45,291 nt of DNA from a virus. Below, piece after piece: positions 43,718-45,291 of the stretch. Below the pieces are notes generated by a model. It searched no databases. It was not told the DNA's origin and saw only the letters and a list, made by a program, of their open reading frames with translations. The translations under genes were made by a program, and so were the position numbers. The stretch covers positions 1-45,291 of IMG/VR virus record IMGVR_UViG_3300009147_000004. The stretch is one strand, 5' to 3'. How positions within the stretch are numbered: position 1 is the first letter of the stretch; each line of letters starts with the position of its first letter.

Positions 43718-45291
43718 CAGGTGAACCTCCGTCCGGCCATCAACTCGCGAGCGGCAACGTCACCGAGGAAGTCGGTCTCGACCCGCACCAGGTCACGCAG
43801 CTCCTTGTCGCCGATGAAGACCTTGACCAGGGCCGTCAGCGCGCCGGTGGCCGTCATCTGCCCAGCCAGATCGCCGCGCGGCATCGTGGGCACGGTGACC
43901 ATGCGCTGCACCGCGGAAGACACCAGCGGTGTGTCCTTGGCGATGCCCTGCGCCATGCCGCGTGGTAGCTCCCGGCCGATCGCGGCGAACACCTTGGACG
44001 GTGAGCCGATGCCGAGCATGTCGCGTACGGGGCCGGGAATCTTGTTGATCAGAGCGCGTACCCTGTCGGTGACCTTCCACCACATCGACTGGATGCCGTT
44101 GACCAGACCGTTCACAATGGACTGTCCGACGCCGTAGAGCAGATTGCCGAGATTGCCCAGCGAGCGCAGGATGGCCTTCGGGATTCCCGAGAAGAACGCA
44201 ACGAGCCCGTTCCAGGCCGACTTGGCGACGCTGACGATCTTGTTCCAGGCGCCACTGAACTGGGTCTGGATCGCGCCGAGGAAGGCGAACCACAGTCCTT
44301 TGAGGAGATTGGCCGTAGCCTGCCACCCGCCGGTGATCGTCTTCATCGCGCCGAAGAAGATGTTCTTGATCCCGGTCCAGGCTTTCGACCAGTCGCCGGT
44401 CAGGATGCCGGTCAGTACCTGGAAGATGCCTTGGATGATCTGGAACGCACCCTGGAGGATCTTGAGCACGCCTTTGAGCGCGCCCTCGATCGAGGACATG
44501 ATCTGCTTGCCGAAGCGGTTCCAGATCCCCGTGGCGATCCGGTCGATGTAGCTGAACCAGAACGCGATGCCGTTGGCCGCGTTGCGTACCACCGCCGCGA
44601 CGAACTCGAAGACGGACTTGAACAGCGCGCCGAGCTGGGTCAGTACCGGCTGCGCCTCTATCCACAGTCGACGGAACATCGGCACGAAGTGCTGTTGGAA
44701 GATGGCGACCCACTTCGACACGATCGGCGAGACGACGGCCCAGAGTTGGGTGAAGGACTTGCGGATGTCGGCGGTCGCCGCAACGGCGCCGTCGCGGACC
44801 TGGGTGAGCAGGTCCCGTACACCCGTGGGCATGTTCGCCGGGCTGAGCCCGGTCTTCAGCGCCTCCCCGGCCTTGGCAACCTCGGCCCGGAACTGCTGGA
44901 TCTTTGGGTTGTTGGCCACCCAGTCCTTGATGCCGGCGGTGAGTTTGTCGATCATTTCCTGCCAGCGCACCGTGGCGACGATCGCGAACTCCATGACCGC
45001 GGTGACGGCCTTGATCGCGCCGACCAGCCGGTCACCGAGGATCGTGATCAGCTTGGCGATCTCGTCCGGGTGCCGGCCCAGCATCCGGAAGAAGTCGCCG
45101 ATCGCCACGCCGATCTTCGACAGCACCGGGAACAGGGCTTGCAGCGAGGACTTCATCGCCGGTAGGGCACCGACCATGCCGGAGAGGATCTGGTTGGTCA
45201 GCGACACCAGCGCCTCGGTCAACGGCACGACGAGCTTGGCCATCTCGCCGAAGACCGGGCGCAGTGTCTTGGCCCACCGGACGGTGGCCTC
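43717..45291 (-). CDS. Tail tape measure protein, C-terminal part (starts at 663)
   Basis: This is codons 222-705 plus the 123-bp terminal duplication. The frame runs to the window edge and continues at base 123 on the other end of the circle. It contains alternating helical and hydrophobic stretches rich in Trp/Phe (FWFSYIDRIATGIWNRFGKQ, GALKGVLKILQGAFQIIQGI) and a GPVRDMLGIGSPSKVFAAIG segment near the C terminus that is typical for actinophage tape measures. No lytic domain is visible. 704 aa in total is on the short side for actinophage siphoviruses. Confidence 0.9.
   Translation of the reverse strand, partial: EATVRWAKTLRPVFGEMAKLVVPLTEALVSLTNQILSGMVGALPAMKSSLQALFPVLSKIGVAIGDFFRMLGRHPDEIAKLITILGDRLVGAIKAVTAVMEFAIVATVRWQEMIDKLTAGIKDWVANNPKIQQFRAEVAKAGEALKTGLSPANMPTGVRDLLTQVRDGAVAATADIRKSFTQLWAVVSPIVSKWVAIFQQHFVPMFRRLWIEAQPVLTQLGALFKSVFEFVAAVVRNAANGIAFWFSYIDRIATGIWNRFGKQIMSSIEGALKGVLKILQGAFQIIQGIFQVLTGILTGDWSKAWTGIKNIFFGAMKTITGGWQATANLLKGLWFAFLGAIQTQFSGAWNKIVSVAKSAWNGLVAFFSGIPKAILRSLGNLGNLLYGVGQSIVNGLVNGIQSMWWKVTDRVRALINKIPGPVRDMLGIGSPSKVFAAIGRELPRGMAQGIAKDTPLVSSAVQRMVTVPTMPRGDLAGQMTATGALTALVKVFIGDKELRDLVRVETDFLGDVAARELMAGRRFT
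45169..45291. repeat. Terminal direct repeat identical to 1-123
   Basis: All 123 bases match positions 1-123. The repeat lies inside one continuous coding frame, and removing one copy restores the tape-measure gene, so it marks assembly closure of a circular or circularly permuted molecule. Confidence 0.95.

Noticed and set aside
1-45291. CRISPR arrays, insertion sequences, full tRNA or rRNA genes
   Set aside because: No regularly spaced repeats with unique spacers, no transposase frame and no complete RNA gene were seen by reading; the tandem 10-bp repeats at 33211 are too short and few for a CRISPR array.

Overview
The window is an almost complete temperate actinobacteriophage (or excised prophage) genome with siphovirus-type structural genes. 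The last 123 bases (45169-45291) repeat the first 123 bases exactly, so the contig is a closed circle of about 45,168 bp that was opened inside the tape-measure gene. Base composition is high-GC, with strong G/C preference at third codon positions, many GTG/TTG starts and tight ATGA gene overlaps. The integrase, a tRNA-Val-like attP core, DUF5753/DUF6879 regulators and an actinobacterial LexA box all point to an actinomycete host; the Micromonospora/Streptomyces side is my inference.

Layout on the circle. (1) Late operon, minus strand, from about 12313 down to 1 and, through the circle, from 45168 down to 39024: small membrane protein (possible holin), zinc-knuckle peptide, endolysin, small terminase, large terminase, a displaced tail-fibre paralogue, portal, scaffold, HK97-type capsid, Ig-like head protein, connectors, major tail protein, frameshifted tail assembly chaperone, tape measure, minor tail proteins and three tail-fibre paralogues. 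One plus-strand gene (10368-10742) lies between the terminase genes, behind a perfect LexA-box sequence. (2) Rightward region 12500-22150: a consensus-like promoter, a boxA-like leader, small early genes, DUF932, two intergenic hairpins sharing a loop sequence, an RHH protein, a leftward three-gene regulatory module (XRE-DUF5753, DUF6879, 66-aa protein) and further unknown genes. A hairpin-rich, low-complexity zone (22150-22610) ends it. (3) Leftward replication/recombination operon 33077-22611: HTH protein, RecB/Cas4-like nuclease, SSB-like protein, CHC2-TOPRIM primase-helicase, many small zinc or accessory proteins and an HNH endonuclease. (4) Integration module 33739-35500: excisionase-like HTH, tyrosine integrase, attP. 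(5) Accessory island 35700-38900, partly lower in GC: an HTH-DnaB-like ATPase fusion, a small membrane protein, and a two-gene unit ending in an apparent proteasome-type Ntn hydrolase whose Thr1, Asp17, Lys33 and Gly47 sit at canonical spacing.

The likely programme is: integration into a host tRNA-Val gene; lysogeny controlled by one of the HTH regulators; rightward early and leftward replication transcription after induction; then the long leftward late operon. The items most deserving follow-up are the Ntn hydrolase, the LexA-box gene between the terminase genes, the paired hairpins, the repeated TCCACAGTAGA sites and the attP.
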